The position numbers and the translations under genes are program-made. A stretch of 64,000 nt of DNA from Leptospira fainei serovar Hurstbridge str. BUT 6 (GTDB lineage Bacteria > Spirochaetota > Leptospiria > Leptospirales > Leptospiraceae): NCBI RefSeq assembly GCF_000306235.2, contig NZ_AKWZ02000007.1:10722-74721 (forward strand), given 5' to 3'. Below the pieces are notes generated by a model. That model was not told the origin of the DNA. It made no database searches and saw only the letters and a program-made list of their open reading frames with translations. Below are positions 17,974-26,743 of the stretch, piece by piece (position 1 is the first letter of the stretch; every line of letters starts with the position of its first letter).

Positions 17974-20610
17974 TTAATCGATGCGATAGGCAACCAATTT
18001 TCCCTTTAACTTGGCAATCGTTACGGATTGTTCTTTCGAAGCTTTCAACTTCAGATTACCTAGTAGGGAAGGATCCCCAGCCACAAGGGCCACGTCGGTT
18101 TCCTTAAATCTTTCCTTGAGTGTAGCTCCCCATTCCGCATAAAGCTCGGCGACGGTTTCTTTATCACCGATCCTTACGCCGTAAGGCGGATTCGTTACGA
18201 TTCTTCCATTTTTGAAAGGGAAATCTTCAGGCGGGGTTTGGGCAGGGAATACATCCCAACGGATTAAATCCGAAACTCCGGCTTCTTTAGCATTTTCTTT
18301 CGCGAGTTCGATCGCATCTTCCGAGACGTCCGAACCGAATAAAATCGGACCGGCTTCTTTCGAAGGCTGCTCGCTCGGTTTGAATGAGCCGAATAGCCGG
18401 GAAAAAATCGAGGATCGGGAGAGGCTTCGGTAATTCACCCAGCCTCCGTTGCGAACTCGAAGAGCAGCTTCGATTAATAATGTTCCGGATCCGCAAAATG
18501 GATCGTATAACGGTTCATTAACTTTCCAGCCGGAAAAACGGAGAAGAGCTTGAGCCAGGGTTTCCCGGATCGGAGCTTCTCCTCCTTGTCGTTCGTGACC
18601 TCTTCGCTGAAGAGGTTGTGCATGAAGCGCTAGAAACAATTTTGCCTGGTCCATTCTGGATCGCAGATAAAATAGAACCTCAGGCTCGTCTCGATCCGCT
18701 TCCGGTAAATCCAGACCTTTTGCCCTAAAACGATCAAAGATAGCGTCCTTTAATCGGTAGGTGGCATAACGCGAATCGGGTAGCGTATCCTTCGTGCTGG
18801 CGTCGATCCTGAAACGGGTTCCCGGTGAAAGTAATTTCTCGAACGGATACATCGCAGCGACTTCATAGAGGTCATCCGGTTCCTGAATATCTCCCCATGA
18901 GGAAAGTTCGAAGCTGATACCGGATGCGATTCCGGAACTTAAACAAAAATCTCTAACTTTCTTCGCAGGTCCTTTAAAGAAAACTCCGCCGCGATTTTCA
19001 GATAAGACTTCCAAGCCGGCTTCCTCGACCTCTTCTTTCAAGAGAAATGAAAGTCCGTCTCCGCAAGATGCGTGAAACGTCAAGCTTTCAGGTCTATCAA
19101 ATTCGCTTAACGATAATTTGCTGGAATTCCAACCGGAGCGAACATCTTCGTAACGCTCGCTTTCCTCGGAAGGAAAGGCTCGCTCGTTTCCATAGGAATC
19201 CGAATCAGTTCGAGGACGAGATCCGAACGGTTTACGTCCGCCTTGCCGAGGAGGGCGGTCCCCGCCTTCGCGAGATCCGAAAGGTTTACGGTCCCCACCT
19301 TCCCGAGATTGGTACGGTTTCCGCTCGGAATTTCCTTCTCTATTATAGCCGGCATTTCTGGATTGGAATGGTTTGCGATCACTACCTTCCGAAGAACCGA
19401 ACGGCTTGCGATCTCCGCTTTCACGAGATCCAAAAGGTTTGCGATTTCCATCTTCACGGTTTCCGCTTCCTTCACGAGAACGGTATGGCTTGCGGTCTCC
19501 GCCTTCCGAAGAACGGAACGGCTTGCGATCTCCACCTTCCGAAGAACGGAACGGCTTGCGATCACCACCTTCCGAAGAACGGAACGGCTTGCGATCACCA
19601 CCTTCCGAAGAACGGTATGGTTTACGATCACTACCTTCCGAAGAACGGAACGGCCTGCGGTCACCACCTTCACGAGAGCGGAACGGCTTGCGATCCCCGC
19701 CTTCCCGAGATCCAAAAGGTTTGCGATTTCCATCTTCACGGTTTCCGCTTCCTTCACGAGAGCGATATGGCTTGCGGTCTCCGCCTTCTGAAGAACGGAA
19801 CGGCTTGCGATCTCCACCTTCCGAAGAACGGAACGGCTTACGATCTCCGCCTTCCCGAGATCCAAAAGGTTTGCGATTTCCATCTTCACGGTTTCCGCTT
19901 CCTTCACGGGAGCGATATGGCTTGCGGTCACCACCTTCTGAAGAACGGTATGGTTTACGATCACTACCTTCCGAAGAACGGAAAGGTTTACGATCTCCGC
20001 CTTCACGAGATCTGAAAGGTTTGCGGTCACCACCTTCCCGAGATCCAAAAGGTTTGCGATTTCCATCTTCACGGTTTCCGCTTCCTTCACGGGAGCGGTA
20101 CGGCTTACGATCACCACCTTCTGAAGACCGGAACGGCTTGCGATCCCCGCCTTCTGAAGACCGGAACGGTTTACGATTTCCATCTTCGCGGTTTCCGTTT
20201 CCTTCACGGGAGCGATACGGCTTACGGTCACCACCTTCTGAAGAACGGTATGGCTTGCGTTCTTCTCCATCTCTGGAACGCGGAGGCCTTCTTTCTCCTC
20301 TTGGAGAGGAGGAATTTCCGTCCGAGGAACGAAATGGTTTTCTATCCCGGTTTTGAGACCCGCCGCCACTAGAGCGATAGGGTTTACGTTCTCCCTCTGA
20401 GCTTCCACTTTCTTTGGCTCGATAGGGTTTTCTTTCCATGTCGGGTTTGCTTTCCCTGGAACGGAAGGGTTTGGATTCACCGTCTTTATCTGAACGGGGT
20501 TTACTGCCGGAGCGGAACGGCTTACCTTTGGAGGGATCTGAAGATCCTGCGCCCCTTCCTGTCTGACGTGAGGAGGGGCCTTTTTTATTCGCGGATTTTT
20601 TTGGAAACAA
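17974..20610 (-). CDS. THUMP-domain rRNA methyltransferase (RlmL-like) with a long Arg/Ser/Gly repeat arm
   Basis: An 878-residue protein in two parts. Residues 1 to about 490 are low-complexity and basic, built from repeats such as [12 protein letters not shown] and [12 protein letters not shown]. From about residue 500 a normal RlmL/TrmN-type enzyme follows: a THUMP region ([18 protein letters not shown]), then the Rossmann methyltransferase with [16 protein letters not shown] (SAM loop) and [11 protein letters not shown] (catalytic NPPY). It probably makes an N2-methylguanine in 23S rRNA; the arm likely binds RNA. The start is a TTG three bases after the bacterioferritin stop, with no Shine-Dalgarno sequence, suggesting coupled reinitiation. 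Long open frames on other frames across the arm are artefacts of the repeat. Confidence 0.85.
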   Translation of the reverse strand: MFPKKSANKKGPSSRQTGRGAGSSDPSKGKPFRSGSKPRSDKDGESKPFRSRESKPDMERKPYRAKESGSSEGERKPYRSSGGGSQNRDRKPFRSSDGNSSSPRGERRPPRSRDGEERKPYRSSEGGDRKPYRSREGNGNREDGNRKPFRSSEGGDRKPFRSSEGGDRKPYRSREGSGNREDGNRKPFGSREGGDRKPFRSREGGDRKPFRSSEGSDRKPYRSSEGGDRKPYRSREGSGNREDGNRKPFGSREGGDRKPFRSSEGGDRKPFRSSEGGDRKPYRSREGSGNREDGNRKPFGSREGGDRKPFRSREGGDRRPFRSSEGSDRKPYRSSEGGDRKPFRSSEGGDRKPFRSSEGGDRKPFRSSEGGDRKPYRSREGSGNREDGNRKPFGSRESGDRKPFGSSEGSDRKPFQSRNAGYNREGNSERKPYQSREGGDRKPFGSREGGDRPPRQGGRKPFGSRPRTDSDSYGNERAFPSEESERYEDVRSGWNSSKLSLSEFDRPESLTFHASCGDGLSFLLKEEVEEAGLEVLSENRGGVFFKGPAKKVRDFCLSSGIASGISFELSSWGDIQEPDDLYEVAAMYPFEKLLSPGTRFRIDASTKDTLPDSRYATYRLKDAIFDRFRAKGLDLPEADRDEPEVLFYLRSRMDQAKLFLALHAQPLQRRGHERQGGEAPIRETLAQALLRFSGWKVNEPLYDPFCGSGTLLIEAALRVRNGGWVNYRSLSRSSIFSRLFGSFKPSEQPSKEAGPILFGSDVSEDAIELAKENAKEAGVSDLIRWDVFPAQTPPEDFPFKNGRIVTNPPYGVRIGDKETVAELYAEWGATLKERFKETDVALVAGDPSLLGNLKLKASKEQSVTIAKLKGKLVAYRID
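19205..20345 (-). repeat. In-frame coding tandem repeats in the methyltransferase arm
   Basis: Roughly 1.1 kb of imperfect tandem units inside the coding sequence. The basic unit is 33 bp (11 codons, [11 protein letters not shown] and variants), and larger blocks of about 28 codons alternate with an [13 protein letters not shown] spacer. Near-identical neighbouring DNA copies point to recent slippage or recombination, so copy number probably varies between strains. Confidence 0.85.
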
Positions 20611-20613
20611 TGT

Positions 20614-21081
20614 TTAGGAGAGTTGTTGGGCTAAGTAGTTCTGAACCCCGATGGTTTTGATGATTTCGAGCTGGGCCTCGAGCCAGTCGATATGCTCCTC
20701 CTCGGATACGAGGATCTTCTCGAGCAATTCACGAGTGCCGTTGTCTTTATTACGGGTGGAAATTTCTATTCCCCGGTTCAGACGCTCTACGGCTGAATAT
20801 TCTACGTCTAGGTCGTTCTTAAGGATGCTTTCTATGTCTTTACCTACGTTGATTTTTAAATATCTTTGTAGGTCCGGGACACCGTCCAAAAAGAGGATGC
20901 GCTCGATGACCTGATCGGCATGGTGCATTTCTTCGATGGATTCCTTTTTCATATAATCAGCTAACTTGTCATAGCCCCAATTCTTATTCAATTTTGCATG
21001 AATGAAATACTGGTTGATTGCGGTCAGCTCGGCGGAGAGTACTTCCGCTAGGATTTCGAGGACTTCTTGGTTTCCTTTCAC
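20614..21081 (-). CDS. bfr: Bacterioferritin
   Basis: Using the GTG at 21081 (GGAGGAG seven bases upstream) gives 155 residues, the usual bacterioferritin length; a longer reading to 21150 adds 23 residues without family support. All ferroxidase ligands are in place: Glu18, Glu51, His54, Glu94, Glu127, His130. Met52 is present as the haem ligand. It should store iron as a 24-mer with haem between subunit pairs. Tyr25 is also conserved. It is the first gene of a minus-strand run and its stop is three bases before the methyltransferase TTG start. The divergent thiolase-like gene lies 134 bp away. Confidence 0.93.
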   Translation of the reverse strand: MKGNQEVLEILAEVLSAELTAINQYFIHAKLNKNWGYDKLADYMKKESIEEMHHADQVIERILFLDGVPDLQRYLKINVGKDIESILKNDLDVEYSAVERLNRGIEISTRNKDNGTRELLEKILVSEEEHIDWLEAQLEIIKTIGVQNYLAQQLS

Positions 21082-21215
21082 GTTGTTTCTCCTCCAATTT
21101 ATCACTATAAACGATCCGGTGCTATTTTGGAAAGCCCTATTCCTAATCAAGACTTGAAGAGACTCGATTGTTTTTGACTTTGCGAGGGATTCGGCTTCGA
21201 ATCCTGTGTAGGAAT

Positions 21216-22340
21216 ATGCCTCAGGCCTATCTTCTGGATGCTCAGTTGAGCAAGTTCGGTAAGACGGATTCCGATTACCAATCGCTTTCCTATGAGACTG
21301 CGAATCACTTACTTAAACGGAACCCGGAATTTCAACCCGAATTTTTGATCTTTTCCGCAATGGCCCCGGAGAAGTATACAGGAGAAATTTTTCTACCGGC
21401 AAAAATAAAAGAAGATCTCGGACTTCCGAGCCTTTATGCGATCAGAACGGAAACGGCCTCCTCTAGCGGAGCTTCCGCCATTCATTTAGGTCGATATCTG
21501 ATTCTATCGGGCCGGTTTCGTAGCGGGATCATCATTGCCACGGAGGTAATGAGTCGATTGCCTCGAGAAGAAAATAATCTTTTACTTGGATCCGTTTTGT
21601 CGGAAACCCAAAGAAAGTTTGCAATGTCCATGGCTCAAGGAGGCGCGATGACTACGACTCGCTACCTGCATGAATACGGATATTCCAGGAAGGATCTCTT
21701 TTCGCTTTCGAAGAAACTGCATGATAACGGTTTGGAAAATCCGATCGCGCATATTAAGAAAAAGTTAACCGAAGAGGAATATTTCACGTCTCCGGTTTTT
21801 TCCAGTCCTCTTTGTTTATACGATATTTCCCCATTGTCGGACGGATCATGTGCGGTATTATTGGAATCGGATCCGAATCGAACCGGAAAGAACAAGTCCA
21901 AAATCTCGATCGCGGGAACTGGGCATGGTCTCGGTCATGTAAACGGTACTCCGGGCGGTTTAAGCTTTCCGGCTTCGGTGGAGGCGTTCGCACAGGCTTA
22001 CACCGAAGCCGATATAAAACCTTCCGATGTTCGTGTGGCGGAACTTCATGATGCATTCACACCGTTTGAATTGATCGGAGCGGAGGATGCAGGTCTGTTT
22101 CCGAAAGGGAAGGCGTTAAAGTTTGTAGAGGAAGGAATTAGCGATAAACGGGGAAAGCTTCCGATCAATCCTTCGGGCGGATTAAAAACCAGAGGCCATC
22201 CGGTAGGAGTTTCCGGCTTAGCTCAGATCTCCGAACTCTTCTCTTTTATGAAAGAAGGGAACCATTCGATAGGTTTGGCGCTTTCCATAGGCGGATTGGG
22301 CATCAATAATTTCGCCACGATCCTGAAGTTGGAGAATTAA
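21216..22340 (+). CDS. Thiolase-fold protein lacking the catalytic cysteines
   Basis: With the ATG at 21216 (GTAGGAAT just upstream) the protein has 374 residues; a TTG 48 bp upstream is the only longer option. The fold is that of SCP-x-type thiolases: SISIAGTGHG-like strand (KISIAGTGHGLGH), VAELHDAFTPFELIGAEDAG and GGLKTRGHPVGVSG. The nucleophile position, normally CASG, reads SSSG (TETASSSGASAIHLG), and the C-terminal cysteine motif reads LSIGGLGIN. Both catalytic cysteines are therefore absent while the HDAF and GHP histidines remain. It may be a non-decarboxylating or hydrolytic relative. It probably heads a plus-strand run with the heptosyltransferase and aminopeptidase genes. Confidence 0.78.
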   Translation: MPQAYLLDAQLSKFGKTDSDYQSLSYETANHLLKRNPEFQPEFLIFSAMAPEKYTGEIFLPAKIKEDLGLPSLYAIRTETASSSGASAIHLGRYLILSGRFRSGIIIATEVMSRLPREENNLLLGSVLSETQRKFAMSMAQGGAMTTTRYLHEYGYSRKDLFSLSKKLHDNGLENPIAHIKKKLTEEEYFTSPVFSSPLCLYDISPLSDGSCAVLLESDPNRTGKNKSKISIAGTGHGLGHVNGTPGGLSFPASVEAFAQAYTEADIKPSDVRVAELHDAFTPFELIGAEDAGLFPKGKALKFVEEGISDKRGKLPINPSGGLKTRGHPVGVSGLAQISELFSFMKEGNHSIGLALSIGGLGINNFATILKLEN

Positions 22341-22413
22341 TTTGCGACTAGCTCGGACTAAAGTCGCCGATTTCCCGTTTTTTCCCGAAGAGGATTAAAG
22401 GTAGAAGTAAGAA

Positions 22414-23436
22414 ATGGCGGAGAATATTCTTTTAATACAAACTGCTTTCTTAGGCGATCTAATTCTGACCACTCCGTTATTTCGAGAAGTGAAGAGAAAG
22501 TATCCGGGTTCGAATTTAACGGTGATCGTGAGCAAAGGAACGGAATCCGTTTTGGAAGCAAATCCGTGGATCGACGAAATCGTTCCTTTGGACAAGAAAA
22601 TCATCAAATCATCGGTGTTCGGCTTTTGGAATTTCACGTCGGAAATTAGAAAACGTAAATTTACTCTCTGTATCGCTCCTCATTTTTCGTTTCGATCCTC
22701 TCTTATTGCCTGGAGATCGGGAGCTCCTCGCAGAATCGGTTATAATACTGCCGGCTTTTCTTTTTTATTAACGGAAAGAAAACCCCGTCCGATTAAAGGT
22801 CCGCACGAGGTGGACAAGCTTCTTTCTTTACTTTATTCGCAGGAAGAACTTAAATCAGTCTCTCGTAGGCCGGAACTTTTTTGGAAGGAAGAATCCATAA
22901 AAGGAATTCAAGAAATTCTAAAAAACAAAAATTTGGAAAAGGGTAAGTACGTATTGATAGCGCCTTCTTCCGTTTGGGAAACGAAGCGCATGCCTGCGGA
23001 AAAATTTCGCGATGTGGGGAAATTACTGAAGGAAAAGATCGGATTGCCGATCGTTCTTACCGGAGGAAAAGGAGATATTCCTTTATGCGAGGAGGTAGGA
23101 AGCGGATTTGCGATCAATTTAGCCGGACAAACTACTCTTCAGGAAATGTCTTATTTAATGAGCGGCGCGGCTTTACTTGTGACGAACGATTCTTCTCCGA
23201 TTCATTTCGCTTCCGCTTTTGACGTACCTACGCTGGCCGTATTCGGCGCGACAGTCCCGGATTTCGGATATACTCCTTTGGCTAGGAAAACGTTCATTTC
23301 GGAAATTCAAGGCTTACCTTGCCGACCGTGCGGAATTCATGGAGGTAGAGTTTGTCCGGCTGGTCATTTCCGTTGCATGCTCGAACAGGACCCGAATCGC
23401 ATCGTTCAGGAAGCTCTTCGTCTAATAGGAAGGTAA
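22414..23436 (+). CDS. LPS heptosyltransferase-like glycosyltransferase (GT9)
   Basis: A 340-residue GT-B enzyme of family 9. The N-terminus NILLIQTAFLGDLILTTPLF is the classic heptosyltransferase start. VLIAPSSVWETKRMPAEKF, VLTGGKGDIPLCEE, and the sugar-nucleotide loop LVTNDSSPIHFASAFDVPTLAVFG follow. A cysteine cluster CRPCGIHGGRVCPAGHFRC precedes the C-terminus, as in many WaaF-like proteins. It should act on the inner face of the membrane during lipopolysaccharide core assembly. The next gene begins three bases after its stop. Confidence 0.87.
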   Translation: MAENILLIQTAFLGDLILTTPLFREVKRKYPGSNLTVIVSKGTESVLEANPWIDEIVPLDKKIIKSSVFGFWNFTSEIRKRKFTLCIAPHFSFRSSLIAWRSGAPRRIGYNTAGFSFLLTERKPRPIKGPHEVDKLLSLLYSQEELKSVSRRPELFWKEESIKGIQEILKNKNLEKGKYVLIAPSSVWETKRMPAEKFRDVGKLLKEKIGLPIVLTGGKGDIPLCEEVGSGFAINLAGQTTLQEMSYLMSGAALLVTNDSSPIHFASAFDVPTLAVFGATVPDFGYTPLARKTFISEIQGLPCRPCGIHGGRVCPAGHFRCMLEQDPNRIVQEALRLIGR

Positions 23437-23439
23437 ATT

Positions 23440-24729
23440 ATGGATCATAGCATTTTCAAAAAGAGAATTCGGACCGTTCAAAATATATTAAAGGACGGGG
23501 ACGTCCTCCTCTTATTTGCAGCTTCTCTTAGGATTCGAAATCGGGATGTGGAATATAAATTTCGACAAGACTCGGACTATTATTATCTTACCGGAATAGA
23601 GGAAGAAGACGGAGTTCTCGTTCTGCGCCGCGATTATTCGGCGCACTTCGCTCTACCGAAAGACAAGGAGAGAGAAATCTGGACGGGAATTCGGCTGGGT
23701 AAGAAAGAGATCGGGTTGAGACTGGAGCTGGATGAAAGTTATGATTTAGGGGATTGGGATTCTAAAATCGGAGAGATCTTGACGAATCAATACACTCTAT
23801 ATCATTTTTTTGGAAAGGAGAAAACAAGGGATTCGCAATTACTCGATTTAATAAGTTCTCTTAACCAAAGATTAAGGGAAGGAAAATTCGGTCCCCAAAG
23901 ATGGGAGATTCCTAACTTTCTGCATGAGATGAGAATGATCAAATCCACGGAAGAAATCGAGAAGTTAAAGGAATCTTCGCGGATAACAGCCTTCGGCCAC
24001 GAGAGATTGATGCGGGAAACTAGACCCGGAATGTACGAATTCGAATTGGAAGCGATCTTGGAATCGGAATATCTGAAGCACGGAGCATGGGGTGGTGGGT
24101 ACGGTCATATCGTAGCCGCCGGTAAAAACGCAACGATCTTACATTATACGACGAATCGGGCAAAAATCGGAGAGAACGAGGCGATTCTGGTTGATAGCGG
24201 TGCAGAGAAGGATTATTACACTGCCGACGTCACTAGGGTCTTTCCTTCGGGAAAGAAATTCACGGCGGAACAGAAGGCCGTTTATGAGCTCGTACTGCAT
24301 GCCCAGATGGAAGCGATTTCAAATACGATGGAAGGAATCGAGTTTAATGCGGTCCATATATCGACGATTCGAACGCTTACTTCCGGATTGAAGGATATGG
24401 GATTTCTAAAAGGGGACGTTTCCGATTTGATCGAGAAGGGAGAATTTAGAAAATTCTATATGCATAGAACCGGTCATTATCTCGGTATGGATGTGCACGA
24501 CGTGGGTCGTTATTTTGAAAATGGAACGAGTAAGCCTATGCAGACAGGTTTGGTCGTGACAGTAGAGCCGGGATTGTACTTCGATCCAGCCGATGAAAGT
24601 ATTCCCGAGGCATTTCGCGGTATCGGTGTCAGGATCGAAGACGATGTTTTAGTAAACGGAAAGAGTCCGGTTGTGCTGACAGCAATGATTCCGAAAGAAA
24701 TCGACGAAATCGAATCATTACGAAATTAA
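23440..24729 (+). CDS. pepP: Xaa-Pro aminopeptidase (M24B, aminopeptidase P)
   Basis: A 429-residue protein. Residues 1-165 form the AMP_N domain (YKFRQDSDYYYLTGIEEEDGVLV). The pita-bread M24 catalytic domain follows with metal ligands in VDSGAEKDYYTADVTRVFP (two Asp), HRTGHYLGMDVHD (His), VTVEPGLYF (Glu) and GIGVRIEDDVLV (Glu). It removes N-terminal residues next to proline using two Mn2+ and is cytoplasmic. The length is typical. It sits three bases after the heptosyltransferase gene; the link is probably one of transcription only. Confidence 0.92.
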   Translation: MDHSIFKKRIRTVQNILKDGDVLLLFAASLRIRNRDVEYKFRQDSDYYYLTGIEEEDGVLVLRRDYSAHFALPKDKEREIWTGIRLGKKEIGLRLELDESYDLGDWDSKIGEILTNQYTLYHFFGKEKTRDSQLLDLISSLNQRLREGKFGPQRWEIPNFLHEMRMIKSTEEIEKLKESSRITAFGHERLMRETRPGMYEFELEAILESEYLKHGAWGGGYGHIVAAGKNATILHYTTNRAKIGENEAILVDSGAEKDYYTADVTRVFPSGKKFTAEQKAVYELVLHAQMEAISNTMEGIEFNAVHISTIRTLTSGLKDMGFLKGDVSDLIEKGEFRKFYMHRTGHYLGMDVHDVGRYFENGTSKPMQTGLVVTVEPGLYFDPADESIPEAFRGIGVRIEDDVLVNGKSPVVLTAMIPKEIDEIESLRN

Positions 24730-24961
24730 ACCCCTTTTAAAATATTTCGAACTGAAGGGAAAAGTCCTAACCCTGAAATTCCAAATTGTCAAAATAGAAA
24801 TTAATATTATTATATTATGTCATTTTGTTTTACGCATTATCCTCCTTTTCGTCGTTAACACATAGTTTTAACGATTATTTATTACATTTTCTAAAAATTC
24901 CATTGAGACTTTTTTCGAATCGTCGACATATGCCTTCATTTATCGAGGACGTAAATAGAAT

Positions 24962-25411
24962 ATGGAAGAAAGGTTTAGGAATTTTTTAATCGCTTCGGGC
25001 GGATTTACTCGAATGGATCTACGCATCCCGATCGATTTGGAATCTATCTGGAAAGAGGGCGTCAAAAAATACGGCGGACCCGCAGGATATCTAACGTATC
25101 TACTCTCTTCTTATAAATTAAGGAGAACTCAAGGCTCATTGCCTAGATGGAAGTTTCGAAAAATTCGATCCTTTGATTCTAGAAAACGGGTGAACGTCCG
25201 GTTTCAGGATTATTGGGAATCGGCCTGCTTTGCGGCTCAATACAAAGTATCTTTGAGTAGCTTTATTTCCGCTTTGCTTGAAATGGATACCGATACGATT
25301 GCCGAATCATCGACGCATATTTCCGGTTCTTCCCTAGAACTCCAAGCGAGAACCGGTTTAATTGTGCCGTTCCCGTTACGAAAGGGAGGGGCGATCGCGC
25401 GAGGAGCTTAG
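24962..25411 (+). CDS. DUF1564-like small protein
   Basis: A 149-residue protein whose central part follows the pattern I associate with the Leptospira DUF1564 family: [20 protein letters not shown], a basic stretch ([20 protein letters not shown]), then [20 protein letters not shown] and LLEMD. The helix-turn-like C-terminal half resembles a ribbon-helix-helix or small DNA-binding fold, but function is unknown. It is preceded by 232 bp of A/T-rich DNA and its stop overlaps the convergent M20 gene by four bases. Confidence 0.55.
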   Translation: MEERFRNFLIASGGFTRMDLRIPIDLESIWKEGVKKYGGPAGYLTYLLSSYKLRRTQGSLPRWKFRKIRSFDSRKRVNVRFQDYWESACFAAQYKVSLSSFISALLEMDTDTIAESSTHISGSSLELQARTGLIVPFPLRKGGAIARGA

Positions 25412-26586
25412 TTTTCCTCTAGATAAATGCGGACCGCTTCTTTTAATACGGAGAGTCCGATAGGCAGGGCGGATTCATCAAAATCGAATTTGGAACTATG
25501 ATGCGGATGAATGAATCCTTTGCTCGGGTTCATGGAACCTACGAAGAAATAGCAACCGGGTACTCGCATTAAAAATGCGGAGAAATCTTCTCCTCCCATG
25601 GTTTTCGCTCCTTCTTCGGTTATATTACCCTTGCCCAAGACGACATCGGATGCCCTTCTCACGATAGAAGTAACGTAAGGCTCGTTGATCGTGGGTGCAT
25701 TCGTTCGATCGTATCGTATTGTGGCCGCCGCGCCGAAAGAGATTGCGATATTTTCCACGATTCGTCGGAACAAATCCGGAGCTTTATCGAACATTTCTTT
25801 CGTAAATGTACGGATAGTTCCCTTCAGTTCCGCCGTTTCAGGAATCACGTTGAAAGCATTGCCGGAATGGAACGCGCCGACCGTCACGACACATGAATCG
25901 AGAGGATCGGTATTTCTAGATACGATACTCTGCAAAGCGGTCACGATATGCGATCCGACTAAAATCGGATCGACCGTGTGCTGAGGCATTGCCCCGTGCC
26001 CGCTGATTCCGGTGATAGTCACGGAGAATTCGTCTACGGCGGCCATCATCGGACCGTCGACCACTCCAATCTTGCCAACAGGAATGTGATTCCAAACGTG
26101 CAATGCTATGGCTGCGGAAACATCGTATTTTTCAAGGATTCCCTCTTCGATCATTCGATCGGCGCCCTGTCCACCTTCCTCTGCAGGTTGAAACACGAGT
26201 AAAACTCTGCCTTTGGGAACGATTGCGGCCAAATCTTCCTTCAGGTCGGATGCGAGTCCCATCAGCACGGAAGTATGAGCATCGTGACCGCAAGCATGCA
26301 TTACTCCTTTATGGATGGATGCATAATCGACCTTATTTTCCTCGAAAATCGGCAGGGCATCCATGTCCGCTCTGACCAGAAGCGTTTTGCCCGGTTTACC
26401 GGAATCGATCAAGCAGGCAATTCCGGTCGTTGCGATTCCATCTTGAAAGGAATATCCTAAAGAGGTGAGATGCTTAGCTACGTAGGCGGAGGTACCCTTT
26501 TCGTCATATTTTAGTTCGGGATGTTTATGGAGGAAACGACGATAGGTTACGAGTTCTTCAGTTCGTAGAGTGGATACGGATTTCAT
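25408..26586 (-). CDS. M20-family amidohydrolase (hippurate/N-acyl-amino-acid hydrolase type)
   Basis: A 392-residue peptidase M20D protein. [13 protein letters not shown] (metal Asp region), [14 protein letters not shown] (Cys-Gly-His-Asp-x-His), and [17 protein letters not shown] (catalytic and metal Glu) are intact, with [15 protein letters not shown] and the C-terminal [20 protein letters not shown]. Such enzymes release the acyl group from N-acyl amino acids or indole-acetyl conjugates. The start at 26586 has AGGTG eight bases upstream. The gene is followed by the overlapping DUF1564-like gene in convergent orientation. Confidence 0.9.
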   Translation of the reverse strand: MKSVSTLRTEELVTYRRFLHKHPELKYDEKGTSAYVAKHLTSLGYSFQDGIATTGIACLIDSGKPGKTLLVRADMDALPIFEENKVDYASIHKGVMHACGHDAHTSVLMGLASDLKEDLAAIVPKGRVLLVFQPAEEGGQGADRMIEEGILEKYDVSAAIALHVWNHIPVGKIGVVDGPMMAAVDEFSVTITGISGHGAMPQHTVDPILVGSHIVTALQSIVSRNTDPLDSCVVTVGAFHSGNAFNVIPETAELKGTIRTFTKEMFDKAPDLFRRIVENIAISFGAAATIRYDRTNAPTINEPYVTSIVRRASDVVLGKGNITEEGAKTMGGEDFSAFLMRVPGCYFFVGSMNPSKGFIHPHHSSKFDFDESALPIGLSVLKEAVRIYLEEN

Positions 26587-26743
26587 AGCAGCACCTATCT
26601 TTCAAGGAGCGGGAGATGCAGCGAGAAAGTCTTCCTTTTTTTATTTCGGACGTGTTCTTCGGTTAAGATAAGATTTATCCAGTTAAATTATTGAATCGAT
26701 ACTACGGCAACTCTCTGTCCGCGTATCTTGGGTAAACCCCACC

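Noticed and set aside
19205..20345. Possible CRISPR array, because of regular short repeats
   Set aside because: Units are in frame, have no unique spacers and form part of a coding sequence; no cas genes are present.
19047..20480. Long open frames on both strands across the methyltransferase arm (322, 327 and 457 codons)
   Set aside because: They are by-products of the in-frame DNA repeats. Only the frame that joins to the THUMP/methyltransferase domain makes sense.
20555..20590. Terminator-like hairpin with T-run on the plus strand inside the methyltransferase start
   Set aside because: It is antisense to the gene and no plus-strand gene precedes it; the hairpin has a bulge. Probably chance from the basic codons.
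24730..24961. Possible small gene or RNA in the A/T-rich gap before the DUF1564-like gene
   Set aside because: No ribosome site with an open frame and no stable hairpin or tRNA shape.
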